17,449 nucleotides of DNA, taken from Pseudomonadota bacterium. Lineage in GTDB: Bacteria; Pseudomonadota; Alphaproteobacteria; Reyranellales; Reyranellaceae. Location of the stretch: positions 1 to 17,449 of the forward strand of contig JAEZHS010000716.1 of NCBI GenBank assembly GCA_023436825.1, given 5' to 3'. A model generated the notes under the pieces. It did not search any database and had not been told where the DNA came from. It saw nothing but the letters and a program-made list of their open reading frames with translations. Made by a program: the position numbers and the translations under genes. Of this stretch, positions 1 to 6,342 are shown one piece after another. Each line of letters opens with the position of its first letter. Position 1 is the first letter of the stretch.

Positions 1-843
1 CCCCGGCGTCTGCGGGCCGTTCAGCGTGCCGCGGAAGCGGCGCCAGTCGGCCGGCCAGTTTCCCTTGGCCGCGTTGAAGCCGGCCGAACGCAGGGCTTCC
101 AGGACTGCGGACGCAGCCTCGTCCGTCAGCGGATCGCTGCCGTCCTTGATCAGCACAACCACGCCGACGATGCCGCCCACCCCCGTCCACGTCCATGTCA
201 GCGGCTCCCAGCCGGCGTCGCTGAGGTAGCCCGAGATCGTGGCGCCGACCGCGGGAGCGTCGGATGCTTCGTCGAGCACGTACACGGCGGCCTTGGTGCC
301 GGCATATTTCTTCAGGCTCGCAACGATCGGCGATGGCGGGGTCGCGGGACTCGCCGCAGCGCTTTCGGATGCCAGCTCTTCCCTGGTCACCGGCGGCGGC
401 GGTGGTTCCGCCACGATAACCGGAGCCGGCGCTGGCGCCGGCGCACGCGCTGCCGCCTCCCTCACCTGCTTGCCGAGCTCGGCGACGCGCTTGCGCACTT
501 CGTCAGCGTCGACCTCCGCGGACCGGGCCTTCTCGGCGGCGGCAGCGCGATCACGCGCCGCCTCCGCTGCCCGCGCGTCCGCGGCGGAAACCGCCTGCTC
601 CAGCTCCAGCGAACGCTCGCGAGCCCGCGAGACCTCCTGCTCGAGGTCGGCGGCATGCTTGCCCATCTCGACCTTGTAGCGATGGATGGCGGCATACTCG
701 TGCGCGCGCACCGCGCCGCTGAACCTGAACGAGAGCCAGGTCGTGATGCCGAGCGCCACGACGGCCAGGATGGTGGCAACGAGACTGGCGACCATGGCCC
801 GGTCCATGAACGTCGCCCATCCGCGAAGCTGCTCGATATCCAT
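1..843 (-). CDS. Hypothetical membrane-anchored coiled-coil protein, partial (C-terminus beyond left edge)
   Basis: The minus-strand frame stays open from position 843 to base 1 (281 codons) with no stop, so the gene continues past the left edge. The protein has a short N-terminal tail, one hydrophobic segment (about residues 15-40, MVASLVATILAVVALGITTW), an Ala/Glu/Arg-rich helical stretch typical of a coiled coil (about 60-132), a Pro/Ala hinge (133-153), and a compact C-terminal domain from about 174 with a GYLSDAGWEPLTW motif and a VVVLIKDGSDP strand-turn. This suggests an inner-membrane protein with a helical stalk and a soluble domain, but I recognise no named function. The start is uncertain: in-frame ATGs also lie at 867, 888 and 954, and none has a convincing ribosome site. 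ATG 843 is the conservative choice because it leaves the membrane helix near the N-terminus. Such proteins are usually annotated as hypothetical in Bradyrhizobium-like genomes (recollection, not a search). Confidence 0.72.
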   Translation of the reverse strand, partial: MDIEQLRGWATFMDRAMVASLVATILAVVALGITTWLSFRFSGAVRAHEYAAIHRYKVEMGKHAADLEQEVSRARERSLELEQAVSAADARAAEAARDRAAAAEKARSAEVDADEVRKRVAELGKQVREAAARAPAPAPAPVIVAEPPPPPVTREELASESAAASPATPPSPIVASLKKYAGTKAAVYVLDEASDAPAVGATISGYLSDAGWEPLTWTWTGVGGIVGVVVLIKDGSDPLTDEAASAVLEALRSAGFNAAKGNWPADWRRFRGTLNGPQTPG

Positions 844-1219
844 GTTCACCAGTTTGTTGGAGCGCATCCCAGTGACGGTGATCGTCATCGTGCTCGGCCT
901 ATGCGCGTTGCGTTCGTTTGCATGTCGGGCGGCAGTGTATTGCGTCGCTTTCATCCATCGCGGATTTCTTAATCAACAGGCGCGTGGACAAACCACTCGA
1001 ATCGTCGCTGCTGCGATGGTCCGAGGCAGCGATCTGCTGTGATCTTCATGTGGCGCGGATGAAGCGTTCGACTGAAGCCGTCGGCCTGGCTGCGGCGGCA
1101 TGCCGACGCAAGTCGCATCTCAGGCAATACCATCAAAATGGGATGGCTATTTCTGCACTCCTACGGCAAGGATGTGCCGCAACGCAGTCGATGTGCAATT
1201 TTGTCGACAAGGAGGAATC
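844..1219. other. 376-bp intergenic region between divergent genes
   Basis: This gap separates the leftmost minus-strand gene from the small plus-strand secreted-protein genes, so it should hold promoters in both directions. It is less GC-rich than the flanks around 960-1000 and 1120-1205. Short open frames exist here, but none has a ribosome site or a recognisable protein. The clearest structure is the perfect 10-bp palindrome TTGTCGACAA (1201-1210), directly abutting the GGAGG of the next gene. The region up to 954 may instead be 5' coding sequence of the left gene if its longer start is used. I see no promoter I would defend. Confidence 0.5.
1209..1215 (+). promoter_or_regulatory. Strong Shine-Dalgarno (AAGGAGG) that fixes a GTG start
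   Basis: AAGGAGG is a full match to the anti-Shine-Dalgarno sequence and ends 4 nt before GTG 1220. It supports GTG 1220 over the ATG at 1232 (16 nt away) and over any upstream in-frame ATG, which would bury this site inside the gene. Confidence 0.75.
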
Positions 1220-1540
1220 GTGCTGCTTCGAATGGGACTGGCACTGACCGGCCTGCTGGCCGCCGCTCAATTAGCAAATGCCGAGGTCTATTGCCGAGCG
1301 GTCGGCGTGCCGAAGGGGTGCGTGGTGCGTCCCGGCCCTGACGCGGGAGCGCCCGGCGTGGGAGTGGCACCCGGCGTGGGAGCGGGAGCTCCTGGCGTCG
1401 GCGTGGCCCCCGGAGTTGGGGCGGGAGCGCCAGGAGTCGGCGTCGCCCCGGGAGCAGGCGCAGGCGCGCCAGGCGTCGGTGTGACGCCTGAAGCAGGCGT
1501 GAATCGCGGCGGCCCGGTCAATCATCCCGGTCGGCGTTGA
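1220..1540 (+). CDS. Small exported protein with four elastin-like 13-residue repeats
   Basis: A 106-residue protein starting at GTG 1220, chosen because of the strong ribosome site 4 nt upstream. Residues 1-21 form a signal peptide (basic start, hydrophobic core [12 protein letters not shown], cleavage likely after ANA21). The mature part has two cysteines (C25, C34) in [13 protein letters not shown], then four tandem 13-residue units of the form [13 protein letters not shown] (residues 43-94), and a polar tail ending HPGRR. Repeated PGVGV and VGVAPG units are the sequence type of elastin, normally flexible and disordered. Function is unknown; a periplasmic or cell-surface spacer is inference. 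It lies 34 nt ahead of another small exported protein on the same strand and is probably co-transcribed with it. The repeats make alignment-based function transfer unsafe. Confidence 0.75.
   Translation: MLLRMGLALTGLLAAAQLANAEVYCRAVGVPKGCVVRPGPDAGAPGVGVAPGVGAGAPGVGVAPGVGAGAPGVGVAPGAGAGAPGVGVTPEAGVNRGGPVNHPGRR
1346..1501 (+). repeat. Four tandem 39-bp units encoding [17 protein letters not shown] repeats
   Basis: The units run 1346-1384, 1385-1423, 1424-1462 and 1463-1501, exactly 13 codons each. The first two encode identical peptides, the third differs by one residue (V to A), and the fourth is more diverged (GVTPEAGV end). Codons for the same residue differ between units (for example Gly as gga, ggc, ggg and ggt), so the units are old at DNA level while the peptide is kept. 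Confidence 0.85.
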
Positions 1541-1574
1541 GAAAAATCGACTTCAACAATGGAGAAGTAGTCCG

Positions 1575-1853
1575 ATGTCCAAGCTTGTTGTTGCTGCCGC
1601 GTCCTTGACGATCGCATTCACCGCGTCCGCGCAGGCGGACGGAGCGGCCGGCAGCGCCTGCGCGTCGAAGCTGACCCCCGACGGCCAAGCCATCTACGCG
1701 GCGACCATGGCACAGAAGCCGACGATGCAGAACCAGCGCGACACGCTGGAAAAGGAGACCAAGAGCCTCGCCTTCAACAACAAGATCGCCCGCGGCACTG
1801 CGCGCGACAACGCCAAGGCCGCGGAAGCGTGCATACTGGCGGCGCTGCAGTAG
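1575..1853 (+). CDS. Small exported hypothetical protein with two cysteines
   Basis: A 92-residue protein with a clear signal peptide (MSKLVVAAASLTIAFTASAQ, cleavage near residues 19-21), so probably periplasmic. The mature chain is mostly predicted helical and hydrophilic, with TLEKETKSLAFNNKIARGTARDNAKAAEAC in its second half. It has two cysteines, C29 and C86, placed near the two ends and able to form one disulfide. A purine-rich ribosome site, GGAGAAG at 1561-1567, stands 7 nt before ATG 1575. I do not recognise the family. The gene follows the elastin-like repeat gene by 34 nt and probably shares its transcript. It converges with the OmpA-like gene, with a 24-nt gap between the stops. 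Confidence 0.75.
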   Translation: MSKLVVAAASLTIAFTASAQADGAAGSACASKLTPDGQAIYAATMAQKPTMQNQRDTLEKETKSLAFNNKIARGTARDNAKAAEACILAALQ

Positions 1854-1877
1854 ACAGCTCCTCGCTTCGCGAAGCAG

Positions 1878-2576
1878 TCATGATCGGGGGCCCAGGATCT
1901 CCACGTATGCGCCCTCGCCTTCGAAGCTGCCGACCTCGATGCGCGCCTTGATCTTCGCGTCGATCAGGTAGGCACGTACGACCAGGGCGCGCGCCAGCGC
2001 GACCTTGCGGCTGTCGATGCCGCCGAAAGCGTAGCCGCGCAACTCGACCTGGCGCACACCCTTCTCGGCGATGCGCTTGGCGACCTGGTCGAGCTCGGCC
2101 CGCGTGGTGTCGGTCAGGTTCGCCGATTGCCCGGAGAAGACGATGACAGCGAGCGGCGCTCCGGGGACCGGGGCCGCAGGCTCGGCGGCCTGGCGGCTCG
2201 CCGCCACCGCAGGGGCGGACGGCTCGGCCAACGTCATCACCGGCGGATTGGCGAAGATCGGCCCGGATAGCGGAGCGGTCGTCGGCGGCGCGGCGGACGC
2301 AGCGGCCGGTGGAGCAGACGCACTGTCGCGTGGTCCGCGCAAACTGCCTTCAGGAATGGGTATGAGACGGCTCTCGATCGGCCCCGGCGGCGGCGGACGC
2401 AGGCTCGCCGCGCGTTCGGCGGCCTGAGGCGATCCCGGGACCGGAACGCGTGCCGGGCGCACGACCACGATGCCCGAGTCGTTCGATTGCTGCGCTTGCT
2501 GTGCGATGGCCGGCGTTGCGCCGATGATCAGCGCGACGATTGCCACGCGGCCCTTGGCGACCGCAGACGATGACAT
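1878..2576 (-). CDS. Exported protein with Pro/Ala-rich linker and OmpA-like C-terminal domain
   Basis: A 232-residue protein. Residues 1-25 are a signal peptide (VAIVALIIGATPAIA, cleavage after AIA25). Residues about 45-140 are a low-complexity Pro/Ala/Ser linker. Residues about 141-230 resemble an OmpA/MotB-type domain: AVIVFSGQSANLTDTTRAEL, a strand VRQVELRGYAF, then SRKVALARALVVRAYLI, matching the family helix that usually reads LSxxRAxxV, and a final strand ARIEVGSF. OmpA domains bind peptidoglycan, so the protein probably sits in the periplasm or envelope. The usual Asp after the second strand is absent (GYAFGG), so binding may be weakened or altered; this variant is familiar in alphaproteobacteria. 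It is likely monocistronic: the next minus-strand gene upstream ends at 2688, beyond a palindromic repeat. Confidence 0.8.
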   Translation of the reverse strand: MSSSAVAKGRVAIVALIIGATPAIAQQAQQSNDSGIVVVRPARVPVPGSPQAAERAASLRPPPPGPIESRLIPIPEGSLRGPRDSASAPPAAASAAPPTTAPLSGPIFANPPVMTLAEPSAPAVAASRQAAEPAAPVPGAPLAVIVFSGQSANLTDTTRAELDQVAKRIAEKGVRQVELRGYAFGGIDSRKVALARALVVRAYLIDAKIKARIEVGSFEGEGAYVEILGPRS

Positions 2577-2620
2577 GACCGATTACCCTTGCGTCGTGGC
2601 CAAGCGAACGATGGCGCCTT

Positions 2621-2692
2621 GTTAGAGCGTTTTCCGGTCAAATGGAACCGCTGGCATTTCCATTTGACCGGAAAAGCGCCCTGCTTCCTAAC
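2621..2692. repeat. Palindromic intergenic element (16-bp perfect stem)
   Basis: TTTTCCGGTCAAATGG at 2630-2645 is the exact reverse complement of 2660-2675, with a 14-nt loop. Outer flanks GTTAG (2621-2625) and CTAAC (2688-2692) are also inverse. The right flank contains the stop codon of the ABC ATPase gene. The stem has no following T-run on either strand, so it is not a textbook Rho-independent terminator, though it could protect or end the importer mRNA. It resembles the dispersed palindromes found in many Hyphomicrobiales and Rhodospirillales genomes (recollection). Multi-copy status cannot be judged from one window. Confidence 0.75.
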
Positions 2693-3473
2693 CTGCGGCA
2701 ACGTCCAGGTCGCCGCTGGAGACACTGCTGCGATCATAGCCGGCGTTGGAGCGCAGGAGCTGGCGCGTATAGTCGTGCGTCACCTGGTTGTTCGCCATGG
2801 CTGTCGCGGTTGTGATTTCCACCAGCTGGCCGCGGCTCATCACGCCGATGCGTTCGCATAGATGGGCGACGACCGCGAGGTCATGGCTGACCATCAGCAT
2901 CGTGAGCCCACGGTCGCGGCGCAGTCGGCTGAGCAGATTGAGGATTTCCGCCTGCACCGATACGTCGAGCGCGCTGGTCGGTTCGTCCAGTAGCAGGACT
3001 CGCGGTTCCAGGATCAGGGCTCGGGCGATGGCCACGCGCTGGCGCTGGCCGCCGGAAAGCTGGTGAGGGTAGCGGTAGCGGTGTTCTCGACCCAGGCCCA
3101 CTTCGGCAAGCGCGCGGGCGATGCGCGCCTCGCCGCCGTTCAACCCGTGGATGGCGATTGGCATGGCGAGGATCTGGTCCACCGTCTGGTTCGGGTGCAG
3201 CGAGCCGTACGGATCCTGGAAGACCATCTGCACCATCTTGCGCTCGGCCGTGGTGCGGCGTCGGCCGACCTGCCGGCCGGCCAACGTGATTCGGCCGGTC
3301 GCATACGGAACGAGCCCGGCGACGGCGCGCAGCACCGTGGATTTGCCGGAGCCGGACTCGCCGACCAGTCCGACAGCCTCGCCCTCAGCGACGCCCAGAG
3401 TGAAGTCGCGGACGGCCACCAGGGTGCGGGAGCCCGTGCCGTAGGTGATGGCGACGTCGTCGAGCGTGATCAT
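2688..3473 (-). CDS. ABC transporter ATP-binding protein, peptide/nickel type (DppF/OppF/NikE-like)
   Basis: A 261-residue cytoplasmic ATPase of an Opp/Dpp/Nik importer. Visible motifs: Walker A GESGSGKST (38-46), Q-loop Q86 in VFQDPYGSL, signature LSGGQRQR (139-146), Walker B VLLLDE (159-164), D-loop SALD, and switch His197 in SHD. All catalytic residues are present. The C-terminal oligopeptide-transporter extension is short (THDYTRQLL, then a polar tail), giving a length closer to NikE than to OppF. The ATG start at 3473 overlaps the preceding ATPase stop by 4 nt (ATGA), implying translational coupling. This is the last gene of the importer operon. With the other ATPase it should form a heterodimer powering the two permeases. 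Substrate is unknown: peptides, nickel, opines and sugars all use this family. Confidence 0.93.
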   Translation of the reverse strand: MITLDDVAITYGTGSRTLVAVRDFTLGVAEGEAVGLVGESGSGKSTVLRAVAGLVPYATGRITLAGRQVGRRRTTAERKMVQMVFQDPYGSLHPNQTVDQILAMPIAIHGLNGGEARIARALAEVGLGREHRYRYPHQLSGGQRQRVAIARALILEPRVLLLDEPTSALDVSVQAEILNLLSRLRRDRGLTMLMVSHDLAVVAHLCERIGVMSRGQLVEITTATAMANNQVTHDYTRQLLRSNAGYDRSSVSSGDLDVAAG

Positions 3474-4315
3474 GCGAGGTCGGCTGTCCAGGCGGGGTCG
3501 CGCTGCAATTGCGGCAGCTCGGCACGCCGGTTGCCGAGCTGAGGCAGCGCAGCGAGCAGGCCGCGCGTATAGGGATGCTTCGCCTCCGACAGGTTCCCCG
3601 CCGCGCAGGTCTCCACGACCTGGCCGGCATACATCACCAGCACGCGGTCGCAGAACGAGGAGACCAGGTGCAGGTTGTGGCTGATCAGGATCAACCCCAT
3701 GCCGCGGCTGCGCACCAGGTCGTCCATGATCGCCAGCACCTGGGTCTGCACGGTGACGTCCAGCGCCGACGTGGGTTCGTCGGCGATCAGGATGTCCGGA
3801 CCCGCAATCAGCATCATGGCGATCATCACACGCTGGCCCATCCCGCCGGAAACCTGGTGCGGATACATGGTGTAGACGCGCTCGGGGTCGCGAATATGCA
3901 CGGCCTGCAACATCTCCAGTGCCGCGCGCCTGGCGTCGCGGTTGGTGCTGCGAAAGTGGGTTCGGTGAGTCTCGGCGATCTGCTGGCCGACGGACATCAC
4001 CGGGTCGAGCGAGTATTTCGGGTCCTGCAGCACCATGGCGATGCGCTGGCCGCGCAGCTTGCGGTAGCCACGCTCGCTGAGGTGTGCCAAGTCGGTGTCG
4101 CCCAACCGCAGTTCGTCCGCCTCGATACGGCCGGGATGGCTGACCAGGCCCATGATGGCGCGCCCGGTCGTGGATTTTCCGGAGCCGCTTTCGCCCACGA
4201 TGCCCAGGCGCTCGCGGCCCAAGGTGAAGCTGATGTTTCGCACGGCGCGGACATCGCCGTCGTCGCCAGGATAGGTGACGCTGAGGTTGCGCACGGCGAG
4301 CAGCGTGTCCGTCAT
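3470..4315 (-). CDS. ABC transporter ATP-binding protein, peptide/nickel type (DppD/OppD/NikD-like)
   Basis: A 281-residue ATPase with Walker A GESGSGKST (41-49), Q-loop Q97, signature VSGGMGQR (155-162), Walker B DILIADE (174-180), D-loop SALD, and switch His213 in SHN. The VSGGM form is usual for the DppD branch. The frame is open further upstream, but the family begins at MTDTLLAVRNLSVTY. ATG 4315 overlaps the permease stop as ATGA, which fixes the start. The C-terminus keeps HPYTRGLLAALPQL (247-260) but lacks the Pro-Arg-Cys-Pro/Cys-rich tail of full-length DppD/OppD, so the protein is near NikD in size. It is fourth in the operon and probably pairs with the DppF-like ATPase. Confidence 0.92.
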   Translation of the reverse strand: MTDTLLAVRNLSVTYPGDDGDVRAVRNISFTLGRERLGIVGESGSGKSTTGRAIMGLVSHPGRIEADELRLGDTDLAHLSERGYRKLRGQRIAMVLQDPKYSLDPVMSVGQQIAETHRTHFRSTNRDARRAALEMLQAVHIRDPERVYTMYPHQVSGGMGQRVMIAMMLIAGPDILIADEPTSALDVTVQTQVLAIMDDLVRSRGMGLILISHNLHLVSSFCDRVLVMYAGQVVETCAAGNLSEAKHPYTRGLLAALPQLGNRRAELPQLQRDPAWTADLA

Positions 4316-5226
4316 GACCTTGCGTCGCCCGCGTCGCGCAGCCCGTCGCCCAGCAGGTTGAAGCCCAGACTGACGATGAAAATGGCCAGGCCCGGGATGG
4401 TCGCTACCCACCACTGGTCGAGCAGCACCTGCCGGCCGGAGGAGACCATCGCCCCCCATTCCGGCGCGGGCGGCTGCGCGCCGAGGCCGAGGAAGCCGAG
4501 GCCTGCGGCGGTGAGGATGATGCCGGCCATGTCCAAGGTCAGGCGGATGATCACGCTGGGCAAGCAGAGCGGCACGATCTGGGTGGCGATGATGCGCAGA
4601 TGCGAAGCGCCCTGCAGCTCCGCGGCCTGGATGAATTCAGCCCGCCTTCGGGTCAGCGTCTCGGCACGGGCCAGCCGCGCGTAGGGTGGCCAGGCGGTCA
4701 GCGCTATTGCGATCACCGCGTTCTCGATCCCCGGGCCCAGGGCGGCGGCGAAGGCCAGCGCCAGCACCAGGCGCGGAAACGCCAGGAAGATGTCGGTGAT
4801 GCGCATCAGCACCGTGTCCACCACGCCGCCGAAGTAACCGGCTGGCAAGCCGATCGCGAGGCCGACGGGCACCACGATCACGCCCACCATGGCGACGATG
4901 GTCAGCGTGATGCGTGAGCCGAACACCACGCGGGCGAAGATGTCCCGCCCCAGCTCATCGGTGCCGAACGGATGTTGCCAGCTTGCCGGCTGCAGCCGAT
5001 CGTCCAGCACTTGCAGGACGGCGGCCTGCCGGTCGGCGATCAGCGGCGCGAAGACCGCCATCAGCACCAGCAGCAGCACGATGGCCAGCCCGCTCATCGC
5101 CAGCGGGTTGCGGCGGAACGCGAGCCAGGCGCGGAACCAGCGGCCTAGACGAGCCTGCTTCCGGCTGGCAGGTGCGGCATTCAGCAACCACGCGCGAAGC
5201 GATGTGGAACCGGGTGCGATGCTCAT
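4312..5226 (-). CDS. ABC transporter permease, peptide/nickel type (DppC/OppC-like)
   Basis: A 304-residue inner-membrane permease. The N-terminal OppC-like part has a basic segment followed by a first helix at about 43-63. The family hallmark HPFGTDELGRDIFARV (85-100) precedes the BPD_transp_1 core of about five helices. The ATPase-coupling EAA loop is AAELQGASHLRIIATQIVPL (201-220), and LGFLGLGAQPPAPEWG (243-258) is typical of this subunit. ATG 5226 overlaps the upstream permease stop in TGATG, with GGGA six bases upstream. A GTG at 5229 would add one residue and is an alternative. It pairs with the DppB-like permease to form the pore. Confidence 0.92.
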   Translation of the reverse strand: MSIAPGSTSLRAWLLNAAPASRKQARLGRWFRAWLAFRRNPLAMSGLAIVLLLVLMAVFAPLIADRQAAVLQVLDDRLQPASWQHPFGTDELGRDIFARVVFGSRITLTIVAMVGVIVVPVGLAIGLPAGYFGGVVDTVLMRITDIFLAFPRLVLALAFAAALGPGIENAVIAIALTAWPPYARLARAETLTRRRAEFIQAAELQGASHLRIIATQIVPLCLPSVIIRLTLDMAGIILTAAGLGFLGLGAQPPAPEWGAMVSSGRQVLLDQWWVATIPGLAIFIVSLGFNLLGDGLRDAGDARS

Positions 5227-6338
5227 CACTGATCCCGCGCGCGTGGGTCGACCAGCGGATAGATCAGGTCGGAGATCATGTTCAGCCCGATATAGACCAC
5301 GCCCACCAGCACCGTGGCGCCGAGCACGGCATTGAGGTCGGCGTTGAACAGGGAGTTCTTCATGTAGAGGCCGAGGCCCGGCCAGGCGAACACGGTCTCA
5401 GTCAGCACGGCGCCCTCCAGCAGGCTGCCGAAGGTGAGCGCAATGACCGTGACCAGCTGCACCCAGACATTGCCCAGCGCATGCACCCAGACAACACGCC
5501 AGGGCGAGAGACCCTTGGCCAGGGTCGCCAGCACATATTCCTGCCGCAACTGGCTCAGCATGAAGCTGCGCGTCATCCGCGCCACGTAGGCGAGCGAAAG
5601 ATAGCCGAGGATCGAGGCCGGCAGAGCCAAGTGCCAGAACGCGTTCCAGAACACCTCGTGCTCACCGGCGAGCAGGCTGTCGATGGTGAGCATGCCGGTG
5701 ATCGGGGCGACGATGTCGTCGAACGCTACGTCCAGCCGGCCCGGTCCCTCGACCCAGCCGAGCCTGGCGTAGAACAGCAGCAAGCCGACCAACCCCAGCC
5801 AGAACACCGGCATGGAATAGCCGAGCAAGGAAAGGAAGCGGATCACCTGGTCCTGCCAGCGACCACGATGGGTCGCAGCCAGCACGCCCATCGGCACGCC
5901 TGCCACCACGCCGATGAACAGGGCCAGCAGCGCCAATTCGAGCGTCGCGGGGAATACCTGCAGCAGGTCGTGCAGCACGGGGCGCGAGGTGATGACGGAG
6001 TTGCCGAAGTCGCCGTGCACCACCTTCACCAGGTAGCGCCAGTACTGCACGGGAATGGGCAGGTCGAGCCCGATCTCGGCACGCACCCGCGCATAGGTCT
6101 CCGCCGAGGCTTTGTCGCCGACGATGGCCAGCACCGGATCGATCGGGATCACCCGGCCGATGACGAAGGTGACGCAGGTGAGCCCGAGGAAGGTGAGCGC
6201 GACGGAGAGCAGGCTGCGCGCAGCCCGGTTGGCCAGCCCCCCGGCCAGCCCCCAAGCGCGATGCCCGCCGCCGGAGCCGGCGGGAGCCCCGGACGCCGGC
6301 CCCTCTGCGCCCGATCCTGGTGTGGCCGAGGCGCTCAA
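5226..6338 (-). CDS. ABC transporter permease, peptide/nickel type (DppB/OppB-like)
   Basis: A 370-residue inner-membrane permease, larger than usual because of about 40 N-terminal Gly/Ala/Ser/Pro-rich residues before the first helix (about 42-62, SLLSVALTFLGLTCVTFVIG). IPIDPVL after this helix, the BPD_transp_1 core (about 130-360), the EAA loop YVLATLAKGLSPWRVVWVHA (268-287), TETVFAWPGLG (313-323) and the terminal DPRARDQ are all typical of the DppB branch. Translation appears to start at TTG 6338: GGAAG ends 10 nt upstream, the gap to the binding-protein stop is 4 nt, and no ATG or GTG occurs in frame before the first helix. The flexible N-terminal extension is real only if this TTG is used. 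Confidence 0.9.
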   Translation of the reverse strand: MSASATPGSGAEGPASGAPAGSGGGHRAWGLAGGLANRAARSLLSVALTFLGLTCVTFVIGRVIPIDPVLAIVGDKASAETYARVRAEIGLDLPIPVQYWRYLVKVVHGDFGNSVITSRPVLHDLLQVFPATLELALLALFIGVVAGVPMGVLAATHRGRWQDQVIRFLSLLGYSMPVFWLGLVGLLLFYARLGWVEGPGRLDVAFDDIVAPITGMLTIDSLLAGEHEVFWNAFWHLALPASILGYLSLAYVARMTRSFMLSQLRQEYVLATLAKGLSPWRVVWVHALGNVWVQLVTVIALTFGSLLEGAVLTETVFAWPGLGLYMKNSLFNADLNAVLGATVLVGVVYIGLNMISDLIYPLVDPRARDQ

Positions 6339-6342
6339 CGCG

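Noticed and set aside
239..679. A Ser/Ala-rich plus-strand open frame near the left edge.
   Set aside because: It is antisense to the left-edge membrane/coiled-coil protein, whose reading frame gives a sensible membrane helix, coiled coil and folded domain.
918..1247. A 109-codon plus-strand open frame across the intergenic region.
   Set aside because: It has no ribosome site, an odd Cys/Trp-rich translation, and overlaps the strong start signal of the 1220 gene in another frame.
1288..1521. A minus-strand frame encoding [12 protein letters not shown] proline-rich repeats.
   Set aside because: It is the antisense reading of the elastin-like repeat. It has no signal peptide or ribosome site, whereas the plus-strand gene has both.
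1864..1875. The palindrome GCTTCGCGAAGC between convergent stops, as a possible terminator.
   Set aside because: The self-complementary stem has almost no loop and no T-run follows. It may weakly fold, but a terminator call is not supported.
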